Positions 1 to 7,717 of a stretch of DNA of 15,206 nucleotides are shown piece by piece (the first letter of the stretch is position 1; each line of letters opens with the position of its first letter). The stretch lies in the NCBI GenBank assembly GCA_031278675.1, contig JAITJY010000058.1:1-15206 (forward strand), given 5' to 3'. The translations under genes were made by a program, and so were the position numbers. Origin of the DNA: Bifidobacteriaceae bacterium (GTDB lineage: Bacteria > Actinomycetota > Actinomycetes > Actinomycetales > WQXJ01). The notes under the pieces are model-generated. The model saw only the letters and a program-made list of their open reading frames with translations, did not search any database and had not been told where the DNA came from.

Positions 1-178
1 CTGCTGCGGCCGCTAGCGGGGGCACGGGCGCGGCCGCTGCTGCGGCCGCTGGCGGCGGTGGCGCGGGGCGTACCGTGTCGCCGTGGCTCACCATGCCGAC
101 CTGACTCACTCCGTCCGCAGGACTTACGAAGCCTGCGGGGCTTACCGTGTCGCTCGGTAGCGCGGTGTCGCTGGTCAT
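1..178 (-). CDS. pstA: Phosphate ABC transporter permease PstA, N-terminal fragment (runs off the window)
   Basis: An ATG at 176-178 overlaps the pstC stop codon as ATGA, and the frame stays open for 59 codons to the left edge. The visible residues are all hydrophilic: a Ser/Asp/Val stretch in which DTV occurs twice (SDTVSPAG, GDTVRPAP), then a Pro/Ala-rich run. No membrane segment is reached, so PstA identity is inferred from coupling to pstC and the standard pstC-pstA order. PstA would pair with PstC to form the channel of the high-affinity phosphate importer. A hydrophilic cytoplasmic extension also precedes the first membrane segment of PstC here. An internal ATG at codon 30 (near 91) is an alternative start but has no clear ribosome binding site. 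Confidence 0.6.
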   Translation of the reverse strand, partial: MTSDTALPSDTVSPAGFVSPADGVSQVGMVSHGDTVRPAPPPPAAAAAAAPVPPLAAAA

Positions 179-1287
179 CAGCTAGACTCCCCTGAACGTG
201 AGCGCTGGATAATGATCCCCGCACCAAAGTTGACCGCCATAGTGACCGCGAACAGAACCAGCCCGGCGGCCATCAGCCCCGACAACTCGAAGTTGGAGGC
301 ATCGCCGTAACGCAGCGCGATCAGCGACGAGATCGAGTTGGTGCCCGTCGAGAGCACCTGCCAGTTGATGACGAAGATCGGGGAAATGACCAGGTAGACG
401 GCGATCGTCTCGCCGAGCGCGCGGCCCAGCCCCAACATGGTCCCGCCAATTATCCCGCCCCGCCCAAACGGGTAAACCACCGAACGGATCATGCCCCACT
501 TCGAGGCCCCCAACGCCAGGGCGCCTTCCCGCTCGCCGGTCGGGGCCTGGGCAAACACTTCCCGCATCACGGAGCAGGCGATTGGCGCCACCATCATCGC
601 GACCACGAGTCCCGCCAGGCAGGCCGATGCCGTGAACACAGTAGGCGTAGCCAGCGGGTCTTGGGGGTCAAAGCGAGTAACTTTGAAGATCGGTATCCAG
701 CCGAGATAGGTGCTGATCCACTGCGCTACCGGTAGGAGGCGTCCTTCCAACCAGAACATGCCCCACAGGCCGTAGACCACTGAGGGGATGGCTGCCATCA
801 GGTCAACCACTCCGACTAGGAATGCTTTGATGCCTGGTGGTGCATATTCGCTGATATAGGTGGCTGTGCCCAGCGCCAAGGGCAGGGCCACTGCGATGGC
901 GATCATGGCTATCGCGATGGTGCCGAACAGCACTGCCGCCACTCCGAAGCGGCCCGAGTTCGGTTCCCAATCCTGTTCCACCAGGAAGTTGCCGCCGGCT
1001 TGGCTGATCGCTTGGGCGCCTCTGATCGCGAGGAACACTCCTACCAGGGTCATGATCACAAGGACTGCGATCCCTGAGCTGTGGGCGCCGTACTTGAAGA
1101 CCCGGTCGGCTGCCCCGGAGGTGGTCTTGATTTTGCGCGGCTTGTCGGCCGCGCCATCCCCGGTTGAACCAACCCGAGGGGCCACCCCCTCCGGGGGCGT
1201 CCCCTCCGCCGAACCTGTGATCAGGTCCTCGACGGTGTGCGGGCTGCGCCTTGCGGCGATCCGCTCCGTTGGCGGGCTGGTTGTCAT
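178..1287 (-). CDS. pstC: Phosphate ABC transporter permease PstC
   Basis: A 369-residue inner-membrane permease of the PstSCAB phosphate importer. Residues 1-65 are a hydrophilic cytoplasmic extension. Hydrophobic segments follow at about 72-92, 114-142, 154-180, 218-240, 282-303 and 336-360. The EAA loop that docks on the ATPase PstB is seen around 253-282 (EGALALGASKWGMIRSVVYP), followed by LGLGRALGETIAV, typical of PstC. The start ATG has AAGG about five bases upstream. The stop overlaps the pstA start by ATGA, so the two are translationally coupled. The usual pstS is not directly upstream; the preceding gene is the helicase. Four 11-bp PHO-box-like repeats lie about 100 bases upstream, suggesting induction by PhoP under phosphate limitation. 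Confidence 0.95.
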   Translation of the reverse strand: MTTSPPTERIAARRSPHTVEDLITGSAEGTPPEGVAPRVGSTGDGAADKPRKIKTTSGAADRVFKYGAHSSGIAVLVIMTLVGVFLAIRGAQAISQAGGNFLVEQDWEPNSGRFGVAAVLFGTIAIAMIAIAVALPLALGTATYISEYAPPGIKAFLVGVVDLMAAIPSVVYGLWGMFWLEGRLLPVAQWISTYLGWIPIFKVTRFDPQDPLATPTVFTASACLAGLVVAMMVAPIACSVMREVFAQAPTGEREGALALGASKWGMIRSVVYPFGRGGIIGGTMLGLGRALGETIAVYLVISPIFVINWQVLSTGTNSISSLIALRYGDASNFELSGLMAAGLVLFAVTMAVNFGAGIIIQRSRSGESS

Positions 1288-1388
1288 GTGAACCTTAGGG
1301 CGAGAGATGGGCGATTACAACAGCCGTCCCGCTCCAACTCCTAGCGGTCTGACCGGGGTCCCCCGAACCCGCCTAAGACACTTCCACG

Positions 1389-1432
1389 CGAAGGTTAACG
1401 GCAGTCAAACTTCAGGGGAACCTTCGGCAAAC
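1389..1432 (-). promoter_or_regulatory. Four phased 11-bp PHO-box-like direct repeats upstream of pstC
   Basis: Read on the minus strand, four consecutive 11-mers each begin with GTT: GTTTGCCGAAG, GTTCCCCTGAA, GTTTGACTGCC, GTTAACCTTCG. A fifth GTT (1442-1444) lies 12 bases further up. Actinobacterial PhoP binds direct repeats of 11 bp with a GTTCACC-like half. Two units match that heptamer at 6/7, one at 5/7 and one at 4/7. The array lies about 100 bases before the pstC ATG. I see no convincing -10 hexamer beside it. Confidence 0.6.
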
Positions 1433-1463
1433 TCTGTCCGAAACTTTGGGGTCGCTCCCGCCC

Positions 1464-1489
1464 CTTGGGCCCGGGGGCCCGGTCCCAAG
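1464..1489 (-). terminator. GC-rich hairpin downstream of the helicase gene
   Basis: The arms CTTGGG and CCCAAG enclose a further five GC pairs after one mismatch, forming a compact stem. It lies about 105 bases past the helicase stop and before the PHO repeats, a reasonable place to end the helicase transcript. There is no T-run after it, so it would be a U-less terminator, or only a stable hairpin. Confidence 0.35.
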
Positions 1490-1501
1490 AACCAACGGAC
1501 T

Positions 1502-1573
1502 CACTACCCCAAACCCGCCGATCACGCCCACCGGCCGCTGACGCCCACACGCCTGCCCACTACCCCAAACCCG
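1502..1573. repeat. 16-bp direct repeat pair in the pstC-helicase spacer
   Basis: The 16-mer CACTACCCCAAACCCG occurs at 1502-1517 and again at 1558-1573, exactly 56 bases apart. The rest of the 305-base spacer (1288-1592) holds the PHO-like repeats and the GC hairpin. An open frame on the plus strand here has no recognisable product and is not called. Confidence 0.6.
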
Positions 1574-1592
1574 GGGATTAGCCAGGCTGCGC

Positions 1593-4190
1593 CTACAGCT
1601 TCGTGACCGGCGCGAACCGCAGGAGGATGCGTTTGGTGCCTTCGTCGCGGAAGTCGATCCGCGCTACCTGGTTGCCGGCAGTTCCCTCGACCGCGATCAC
1701 GTGCCCTAGGCCGTAAGAGTCATGAGTCACCATGTCGCCTGGTTCCAGATGGGGCACGTCAGCGGCGGGCCGCGGCGTGGCCGAGCCGAACACCGGACCG
1801 CCCGCCCCCGACTCGCCCGCCTCACCCGCTGCCTGAGCGCGGCGCCCCCCCGAGCGCCGAGCCCCCGACCGGAACCGGTTAGCGCTGCGCGGGGGCGCGC
1901 CACCCCAGATCTCGCCTTGTAACGCCCCTGACTCCCCCACTTCCCGCCGCCATTCCAGCACGTCAGTGGGGATGTCGTCGAAGAACCGCGAGGCCGGATA
2001 GTACTCGGAGCGGCCAAACACGGTGCGCGCCTCCGCCCAGGACAGATACAACCGCTGGCGCGCTCTAGTCAAGGCCACATAGGCCAACCGCCGCTCCTCC
2101 TCCAATTCCTGCGGGCTCCCCGCCGAACGATGATGCGGGAACGTGCCGTCCTCCAGGCCCGTCACAAACACCACCGGGAACTCCAACCCCTTCGCCGTGT
2201 GCACCGTCATCAACGTGACCTGCCCCAAGTCCGCCCCGCCCCGCCCGGCGCCCGGCGACGCGGCAACGGGACCGTCTGCGGGCGGCGGCAAGACGGCATC
2301 GGCCGCAGAACTCCCATTGCCCGATGCCGTCCCCTCAGGTTCTTGCGGCGTCCCCGTTTGTGGGGGTAACTGATCTGAATCCGCCACCAGCGAGACGCGC
2401 TCCAGGAAATCGGCGAGGGAACCGTCCGGCTGGGTCTGCTCGAACTCGCTGGCGACGGCGTACAGTTCGGCGAGGTTCTCGACGCGGGAGGCGTCCTGCG
2501 GGTCCCGCGAGGTCTGCAATTCGGCCAAATACCCGGAGTTCTCTAACAAATAGTCAAGGATCTGGGCGGGACCGGCCCCATCCCGCGACATTTCCGCCAG
2601 CTCGCTGATCAGGTGATCTAGCTCTGCGGCGGAACGCTTCGCGCGGGGGGTGAGGGCGTCAATCTCGGCGTGGCGGGCCAAGGCCGCCCCGAATGAGATC
2701 CCCTGCGTAGCGGCAAATAGCTGGACCGCAGCCTCCGCCTGGGCGCCCAGACCGCGCTTCGGGACGTTGAAGATGCGGCGCAACGAGACCGTGTCATCCA
2801 GGTTGTCAACCGCCCGGAGGTAGGCGATCGCGTCGCGGATTTCGCGGCGCTCGTAGAACCGCGTCCCGCCGACTACCCGATAGGGGATGCCGCTGCGGAC
2901 AAAAACCTCCTCCAGGGCCCGTGATTGGGCGTTGGTGCGGTAGAAAACGGCCACGTCACCTGGGCGGACACCGAATTCGTCGCCTAGGGCGTCGATCTCT
3001 TGGGCGATGAATGAGGCTTCGTCATGCTCATGATCCGCCGTGTAAGCCACCACTTTGGGACCATCCCCCTCCGCAGTCCACAGGCGCTTGGGCCGCTTGA
3101 CGTGGTTGGGGGCAATGAGCGCATTCGCGGCCGAAAGGATGTTCTGGGTCGACCGATAATTCTGTTCCAACAAGATGGTCGCAGCGTCGGGATAATCCGT
3201 CCCGAACTCCGTGATGTTCCTGATCGTTGCTCCCCGAAAAGCGTAGATCGCCTGGTCGGAGTCCCCGACCACAGTTAGCTGTGCCGGAGGGTAGCCACCA
3301 GGCCGCCGACCATCCGCTTTGACCCCAGTCAGCTCCCTGATCAGCACATATTGGGCATGATTGGTGTCTTGGTATTCGTCAACTAGGACGTGACGGAACC
3401 GCCGGTGATAGTGTTCGGCCACGTCCGGGAAGACCTGCAACAGGTTGACAGTTTGCATGATCAGATCATCAAAATCCAGGGCGTGAGCCGCCTGGAGCCG
3501 CCGCTGATACAAGGCATAAACCTCAGCCGTGGCCTTGTCCAAGGCGTCCCCCTCGGCCACTTTCGTGGCGTAACGGTCTGAGTCAACCAGTTCGTTCTTC
3601 AGGTTTGAGATCCGGTGCGCTATGAGCTTCGCCGGATAACGTTTCAGATCAACATTCAGTTCTTTCGCGGCGAATGTGATCAGCCGGACCGAATCTTGTG
3701 CGTCATAGATCGAGAATGATCGCTTGAAGCCTAGGCGCTCTGCTTCGCGCCGCAGCACCCGGACGCACGCCGAGTGGAACGTGGACACCCACATTGCCTT
3801 GGCCCGTCCCCCAACCAATCCGGCCACGCGTTCCTTCATCTCCTGGGCCGCCTTGTTGGTGAATGTGATCGCCATGATCTCGCCCGGCGCCGCCTGCCCC
3901 GTCGCCAACAAGTAGGCGATTCGCCTGGTCAAGACCCTGGTCTTGCCGGAGCCGGCCCCCGCGACAATCAGCAGCGGCGTCCCGGTGTGTACCACCGCCG
4001 CCTTTTGTTCCGCGTTCAGTCCGTCCAGCAACGCATCCGGGTCTAGTCCACTAGCGGCCTGCGGCCTCCCGGGCACCTGATTCGGCTCCCCCGGTAGCGC
4101 ATAGTTCCCGTCCCAGGTCGCGGGCGCCAAGGACGGCAGTCGGGTCAGGTCGATCAGTGCGGGTGGCGGAGCGGGTCGCGTGTGTTCCAT
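1593..4190 (-). CDS. pcrA: ATP-dependent DNA helicase PcrA/UvrD (superfamily 1A)
   Basis: A 3'-5' DNA helicase for nucleotide excision repair and clearing of replication and recombination intermediates. Counting 865 residues from the ATG at 4190, all SF1A motifs are present: Walker A AGAGSGKT (77-84), Ia AITFTNKAAQEM, II VDEYQDT (270-276), III VVGDSDQAIYAFRGA, IV YRSTQNIL (345-352), V TVHTAKGLEFP (about 662-672) and VI EEERRLAYVALTRARQRLY. The C-terminal 50 residues (PGDMVTHDSYGLGHV onward) resemble the Tudor-like domain that contacts RNA polymerase in PcrA. A Gly/Ser/Pro/Ala-rich insert of about 45 residues lies just before motif V, and another basic, low-complexity linker precedes the C-terminal domain. 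A GTG start 17 codons upstream is possible, but it lacks a ribosome binding site and would place a strong inverted repeat inside the coding region. The ATG has TAGGTAG seven bases upstream. Confidence 0.96.
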   Translation of the reverse strand: MEHTRPAPPPALIDLTRLPSLAPATWDGNYALPGEPNQVPGRPQAASGLDPDALLDGLNAEQKAAVVHTGTPLLIVAGAGSGKTRVLTRRIAYLLATGQAAPGEIMAITFTNKAAQEMKERVAGLVGGRAKAMWVSTFHSACVRVLRREAERLGFKRSFSIYDAQDSVRLITFAAKELNVDLKRYPAKLIAHRISNLKNELVDSDRYATKVAEGDALDKATAEVYALYQRRLQAAHALDFDDLIMQTVNLLQVFPDVAEHYHRRFRHVLVDEYQDTNHAQYVLIRELTGVKADGRRPGGYPPAQLTVVGDSDQAIYAFRGATIRNITEFGTDYPDAATILLEQNYRSTQNILSAANALIAPNHVKRPKRLWTAEGDGPKVVAYTADHEHDEASFIAQEIDALGDEFGVRPGDVAVFYRTNAQSRALEEVFVRSGIPYRVVGGTRFYERREIRDAIAYLRAVDNLDDTVSLRRIFNVPKRGLGAQAEAAVQLFAATQGISFGAALARHAEIDALTPRAKRSAAELDHLISELAEMSRDGAGPAQILDYLLENSGYLAELQTSRDPQDASRVENLAELYAVASEFEQTQPDGSLADFLERVSLVADSDQLPPQTGTPQEPEGTASGNGSSAADAVLPPPADGPVAASPGAGRGGADLGQVTLMTVHTAKGLEFPVVFVTGLEDGTFPHHRSAGSPQELEEERRLAYVALTRARQRLYLSWAEARTVFGRSEYYPASRFFDDIPTDVLEWRREVGESGALQGEIWGGAPPRSANRFRSGARRSGGRRAQAAGEAGESGAGGPVFGSATPRPAADVPHLEPGDMVTHDSYGLGHVIAVEGTAGNQVARIDFRDEGTKRILLRFAPVTKL

Positions 4191-4203
4191 AACGCTACCT
4201 AGC

Positions 4204-4235
4204 CTAGCGATCCGGTGAATAAACCGGATTGCTAG
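4204..4235. terminator. 13-bp inverted repeat between the pilus operon and the helicase
   Basis: The arms CTAGCGATCCGGT (4204-4216) and ACCGGATTGCTAG (4223-4235) match at 12 of 13 positions around a six-base loop. It lies 37 bases after the sortase-pilin stop and 14 bases before the helicase ATG. It could end or attenuate the pilus transcript, or be an operator for the helicase gene. No T-run follows. It is the only notable element in the 81-base spacer. Confidence 0.5.
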
Positions 4236-4271
4236 CCGCACCCCACAAACTCTGGCCGCTTCGCTCCGGGA

Positions 4272-6245
4272 TTATGACTCTTCGCGAGCCCGGCGGCGGC
4301 GTGCTAGGAGGCACACCAGGCCCAGGGCCAGGCTCAGGCCGGCTAGGCCCAGGACGGGCAGGGATGTGGCACCGGTGAATGGTAGGCGGCCGGAGCCAGA
4401 TGGGCTCGGAGTTGGGCTGACCGGCGGGTCGGTGGGACCGCTGGGCCGGCTGTAGATGTTGGTGAATGAGAGATGGTTGACTGACGCGCCCCCGGAATCG
4501 GTGATGGTGCGGGTGGCGATCAACTCGCCGCCGGCACGGCCCACCAGGTCGGTGACGGTGTAGACCTCGAAGTCATAGGTGTAGTTGGCGTGACCCAAAT
4601 TAACCTGTTCAATGGTGTGCCGGTAGATGCCTGGGGCGGTGTAGGTCCAAGGATCGAACGAGCCGTCGCCCTCGCCTATGATCTCAAGGCGCTTGGGCGC
4701 CGCTGCGCCGGTGACCTGCCTCAGCGACTGAGCATCCGGCTGGACCACGCCTGCGGAGTGCAACTCGAAGGCGAACAAGGCGTCCTGGTCGGGGTCCCCA
4801 GACACGTTGACAACCACGCGGGATTCGACCATGGCTTCAGCTTGGGCCGCAGGCCAAGGCCCCAGCCCAAGCCCGTAATAGTGTTCAAAGGTCGGGGCCG
4901 CAGTCTTTTCGCCGTCCGGGTTGCGCACCACCACATAGGTGGCGCCTGCGGCGTCCGCGATCACCTCAACGCTGTAAACGCGCCGGTCAATGACGTAACC
5001 GGGTTGGTCGGGGGTGACGCAACGCAATTCGTAGCGGGCGGAACCGCCCGCCGGGACGGCGATCACCTCAATGGACCGCTGCTGGGTCCCGGACAGGGTT
5101 GCCTCGATGGCTGGACCGCCGGGCACGTCAACGGGGGTGAGTTCGTAGGCGAAGTCATCTTCGGGAGCAGCTTTGCCCAGGTCAGAGAACTCTTGGTTGA
5201 CGGGGAACGCTTTCCCCGCCGTGGCGAAGGCGCCATGTCCGGCTCTGTCCGCGCCGTCAACCATGCCCGCCGCCGATGCCGTCTGCGCCGGTCCCCCAAG
5301 CACCAGCCCTACCAGCAGCACAAGTGATACGCCGGCCCCAGCGGCTCTGGCCGCCGCGCGGCGGCGGGTCCGGGCAATAACAAACCAGATCAGGGCCGCC
5401 AAGGGCGTCCCGATCAGGGCGCACCTGGCCCACAGTGGCGCCTGCGCCCACCAGCTTGCCGTCGGGGCCGGCGGGGCCACCACGAATGGGTCAGGCACCG
5501 GTTCAGCGGTGATCCGCGCCACCAAAATGTCGCGCCCATTGGTTTGGTCTGCTGAACAGGTGGTCAATAGCAAGAATTGGTCAGCCGTGCTGACGCCAAT
5601 GTCCCGGAAATGAATCGCGCCGCCGAGGATCCCATCCAAATATTCTTGGCGGGCGCTGTCCCCTTCAACTGCTGGGGTGAAGACGGCTGGGGCGCCGGCA
5701 TCGGCCTTGAGGAAAGCGAAGAACTCCAAGCCGCGCCATTCGCCGCCTACGTAAAGCGTGCCGGACGTCCGGGAGGCGAAGAATTCGGCGTCGGCGAACT
5801 CGCTCAAGTCCCCGAACATGGCGCGCTTTTCCATGTGGTGCCCGTAGAGAATCGAGTTGAAGTCTGTGAAGCTGGCCGCATTGGAGGCGTCGAGGAACAC
5901 GGAGCCGGATGCCGCATATTCGCCCATTGCGTCCGTGTTGACGTATTTCATGTTGTCCGGTCCTTGCGTGACCGGGAAGTCTATGTTGGTGCCGTACACC
6001 GTCAGCCAGGCCGCCACTTCGGGGTTCTTGGCCTGTAGCTGGGCAAACCCTCCGGTAGAGCCGTCCTGGGCGGGTCTGTGTTCTTGGTAGCGCTGGGCTG
6101 AGCCGGCGGCGTGGACCACATCTGAGTCCCACAGTGCGTAGCCACCGATCGCGGCGACGGCCAGGACTGCGAGGAGCACAGCCCAGTTCACGGTCTTGTC
6201 CGCGACGCGCACTGCGCCCCGGCAAAGGCTCGCCGTCCTGCCCAT
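4272..6245 (-). CDS. Fusion of a class B sortase with an LPFTG-anchored minor pilin
   Basis: One 657-residue frame holds two proteins normally made separately. Residues 1-250 are a class B sortase: membrane anchor at 18-37, then YGTNIDFPVTQG, YGHHM with catalytic His136, TTC with catalytic Cys230, and Arg238. Residues 271-290 form a second membrane helix followed by the basic RTRRRAAAR. Residues 303-326 resemble an internal signal peptide ending ASA-A. Residues 365-600 hold two FctA/Spy0128-like beta domains, the second ending LSFTNIY. After a Pro/Ser spacer come LPFTG (621-625), a hydrophobic helix and a basic tail, a full cell-wall sorting signal. Expected role: the sortase half polymerises the upstream pilins, and the C-terminal half is the FctB-like basal subunit attached to the wall. 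The ATG has AAGGAAGG about six bases upstream. It is the last gene of the pilus operon. Confidence 0.88.
   Translation of the reverse strand: MGRTASLCRGAVRVADKTVNWAVLLAVLAVAAIGGYALWDSDVVHAAGSAQRYQEHRPAQDGSTGGFAQLQAKNPEVAAWLTVYGTNIDFPVTQGPDNMKYVNTDAMGEYAASGSVFLDASNAASFTDFNSILYGHHMEKRAMFGDLSEFADAEFFASRTSGTLYVGGEWRGLEFFAFLKADAGAPAVFTPAVEGDSARQEYLDGILGGAIHFRDIGVSTADQFLLLTTCSADQTNGRDILVARITAEPVPDPFVVAPPAPTASWWAQAPLWARCALIGTPLAALIWFVIARTRRRAAARAAGAGVSLVLLVGLVLGGPAQTASAAGMVDGADRAGHGAFATAGKAFPVNQEFSDLGKAAPEDDFAYELTPVDVPGGPAIEATLSGTQQRSIEVIAVPAGGSARYELRCVTPDQPGYVIDRRVYSVEVIADAAGATYVVVRNPDGEKTAAPTFEHYYGLGLGPWPAAQAEAMVESRVVVNVSGDPDQDALFAFELHSAGVVQPDAQSLRQVTGAAAPKRLEIIGEGDGSFDPWTYTAPGIYRHTIEQVNLGHANYTYDFEVYTVTDLVGRAGGELIATRTITDSGGASVNHLSFTNIYSRPSGPTDPPVSPTPSPSGSGRLPFTGATSLPVLGLAGLSLALGLVCLLARRRRAREES
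4371..4385 (-). other. LPFTG cell-wall sorting motif of the fused anchor pilin
   Basis: Codons CTA CCA TTC ACC GGT encode LPFTG, followed by a hydrophobic segment and RRRRAREES. This is the canonical LPXTG type used by housekeeping sortases for attachment to peptidoglycan. It differs from the P-(T/S)-G-L signals of the other two pilus subunits. Confidence 0.85.
5268..5375 (-). other. Internal signal-peptide-like junction between sortase and pilin halves
   Basis: Residues 291-326 read as a textbook Sec signal: basic ARTRRRAAAR, hydrophobic SLVLLVGLVLGG, then QTASA-A, a good signal peptidase I site. It follows the second membrane helix of the sortase, so both ends of the basic loop would face the cytoplasm and the pilin half would exit again. 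No ATG or GTG start with a ribosome binding site lies ahead of the basic stretch. The nearest candidate is a TTG at 5400-5402 without one. Confidence 0.6.
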
Positions 6246-6303
6246 TGATTGCCTTCCTTGGTGGTTTATTGCGTGCGAGTGGAACTCAGGTTCTGGTTTG
6301 AGG

Positions 6304-6362
6304 GCCGAGGTGGGCCGGTCCGGGTGACGCTGTCCGCGCCTCCCGCACCGGCCCGCCTCGGC
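6304..6362 (-). terminator. Long hairpin between backbone pilin and sortase-pilin genes
   Basis: The arm 6304-6319 (GCCGAGGTGGGCCGGT) matches the reverse complement of 6347-6362 at 15 of 16 positions. The loop contains a further CGGG/CCCG pairing. It lies about 33 bases after the pilin stop and about 60 bases before the next start. No T-run follows on the minus strand. It probably partly ends transcription or protects the pilin mRNA 3' end, so that pilin is made in excess of the sortase. Confidence 0.55.
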
Positions 6363-6394
6363 GGCTGACCGAGTTCGTCAGGAGTTGACTGCGG

Positions 6395-7717
6395 TCAGGC
6401 CGTGACCTTCTTGGCCTTGCGGACGCGGACCACCACGAAGCCGATCAGCGCGGCGCTAGCGAGCGCAATCATGGCCCAATAGGCGGCGTTGTCCAGGTCC
6501 AAGCCAGTTGGTGTGGTCGGGGTGTCCGTACGCGTGTTGACGAAGATCAGTCCCTTGGCGTCTGCGCCCACTCCGGTCAGCTCTGCGAAGCAAGCGTCGC
6601 CAGTATTGCACTTGTTGTTGCCTACCTCCGTGGTCTGAGCCTGGCCCGCAGGTTTAGTCGTGATCGTGGCAACGGCCTTGTAGTTGGTCGCACCTTCCTC
6701 AGTGACATCCAACGACGAGGTGTACGGCAAAGCAACAAAAGCCAGGGTCTGGTCATGCTTCAAGTTCACGTTCGTCACCTTGCCCGGGGCGAACATGAAA
6801 CACTTCCCCTTGTCGCAGGCCTCAGTGGTCGCGTTGTTGCCGAGGTTCGCGTCACTGGTCACAACGGTACCCGCAGCGTTGACCACATAGGCCGCGTATT
6901 TCTTACCCGGGGTCTGGTCGATCGACGGCACCTTGAGTGTCACGTTGAACTTGAAGTACTGTGTCTGATCAGCGAAGTTACCGGCCACCTGCTTGGTGAC
7001 AGCGGCCGCGTAGCCGTCTGCCGGGGTGTCCGGCAAGGTTGGCGAGGCTACCAGAGAGTAGCCGTTGGTGAAAGCCAAGGCGCTGAACGTGTTCGCGTCC
7101 TTGCCGGGGGTCGGGTCCACCTTGACCGAACTGGTCTCGCCAATGTCATTTACTGTCTGTGTCGCCGTGATCGCCGCCACATACAGATCGCCTGCGGCCG
7201 CGCCGTTTTCGACAAACACCAAGAGCGTGTATCGGGCGTTGGAGTTCCAGAGGGCCTCGGTCACTCCGCTAATGGGAGTCCGCTCAACTGTCGTGGCTTC
7301 TAGCACCGTGTATTCGTAGACACCCGCCTTCGGCCACGTTAGGTTCTTGAACAGCTCGGCTGACTCCTTCTTGTACACACTGTATTCGGGCTTGCCCTCC
7401 GGCGTCGGGGTTAGCGTGCTATCCATCTTGATCTTGACGGTTCCGCTGGTGCCCACCACCGGCATGCTAGTGCTAGCGTCGGCATCCCCGTTGAGCGTTT
7501 CTGGCTTAACAGTGAAACTGTAGGTAAGGCCATCCGTCGGCAGGGTGGTGCCCACCGGGACACGCAGAACCTTGGTGATCTTGGTGTCGGCTGGACTGAC
7601 CTCAGTGCCCGTGACCGAATCTGCAGCCGAAGCCATTGTGGCGCCGGCCAGCGGCAAGACCGCCGCCAGGGCGAGCGCCCCTGCGGCGCGCACCATCTTT
7701 CTCATCTTGTTCTCCAT
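6395..7717 (-). CDS. Backbone pilin with two isopeptide-type domains and a TTPTG sorting signal (FctA/Spy0128-like)
   Basis: 440 residues from the chosen ATG at 7717, which has GAAGGGA nine bases upstream. Upstream in-frame ATGs at 7735 and 7762 have weaker sites. Residues 1-31 are a signal peptide (basic MENKMRKMVR, hydrophobic core, ASA-A). Domain 1 (about 40-222) shows the pieces of a self-forming Lys-Asn isopeptide bond: Lys49 (or 46), Glu140 in YEYTVLE, Asn218 in AFTNGY. Domain 2 (about 237-396) has Lys242 in TKQVAG, Glu340/341 and Asn394 in IFVNTR. The C-terminus has TTPTG (401-405), a membrane helix and a basic tail. The signal is not LPXTG but resembles the VPTG-type motif of Streptococcus pyogenes backbone pilins, which a class B-type sortase polymerises. 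This is the likely main shaft subunit. Confidence 0.88.
   Translation of the reverse strand: MENKMRKMVRAAGALALAAVLPLAGATMASAADSVTGTEVSPADTKITKVLRVPVGTTLPTDGLTYSFTVKPETLNGDADASTSMPVVGTSGTVKIKMDSTLTPTPEGKPEYSVYKKESAELFKNLTWPKAGVYEYTVLEATTVERTPISGVTEALWNSNARYTLLVFVENGAAAGDLYVAAITATQTVNDIGETSSVKVDPTPGKDANTFSALAFTNGYSLVASPTLPDTPADGYAAAVTKQVAGNFADQTQYFKFNVTLKVPSIDQTPGKKYAAYVVNAAGTVVTSDANLGNNATTEACDKGKCFMFAPGKVTNVNLKHDQTLAFVALPYTSSLDVTEEGATNYKAVATITTKPAGQAQTTEVGNNKCNTGDACFAELTGVGADAKGLIFVNTRTDTPTTPTGLDLDNAAYWAMIALASAALIGFVVVRVRKAKKVTA
6503..6517 (-). other. TTPTG pilin sorting motif
   Basis: Codons ACC ACA CCA ACT GGC encode TTPTG, followed by LDLDN, a hydrophobic helix and RVRKAKK. It is the expected cleavage site for the fused class B sortase during shaft polymerisation. 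Confidence 0.65.

Noticed and set aside
1307..1606. A 99-codon plus-strand frame in the pstC-helicase spacer
   Set aside because: Pro/Arg/Thr-rich with no family signature. The spacer is better explained by PHO-like repeats, a hairpin and a direct repeat. It also overlaps the helicase 3' end.
4590..5327. A 245-codon plus-strand open frame inside the sortase-pilin gene
   Set aside because: It lies opposite the pilin half of the fusion, has no family signature and no ribosome binding site of note.
5268..5402. Sortase-pilin fusion as two overlapping genes with a hidden internal start
   Set aside because: No ATG or GTG with a ribosome binding site precedes the internal signal-like segment. Only a TTG at 5400-5402 without one is available, so a single translated chain is preferred.
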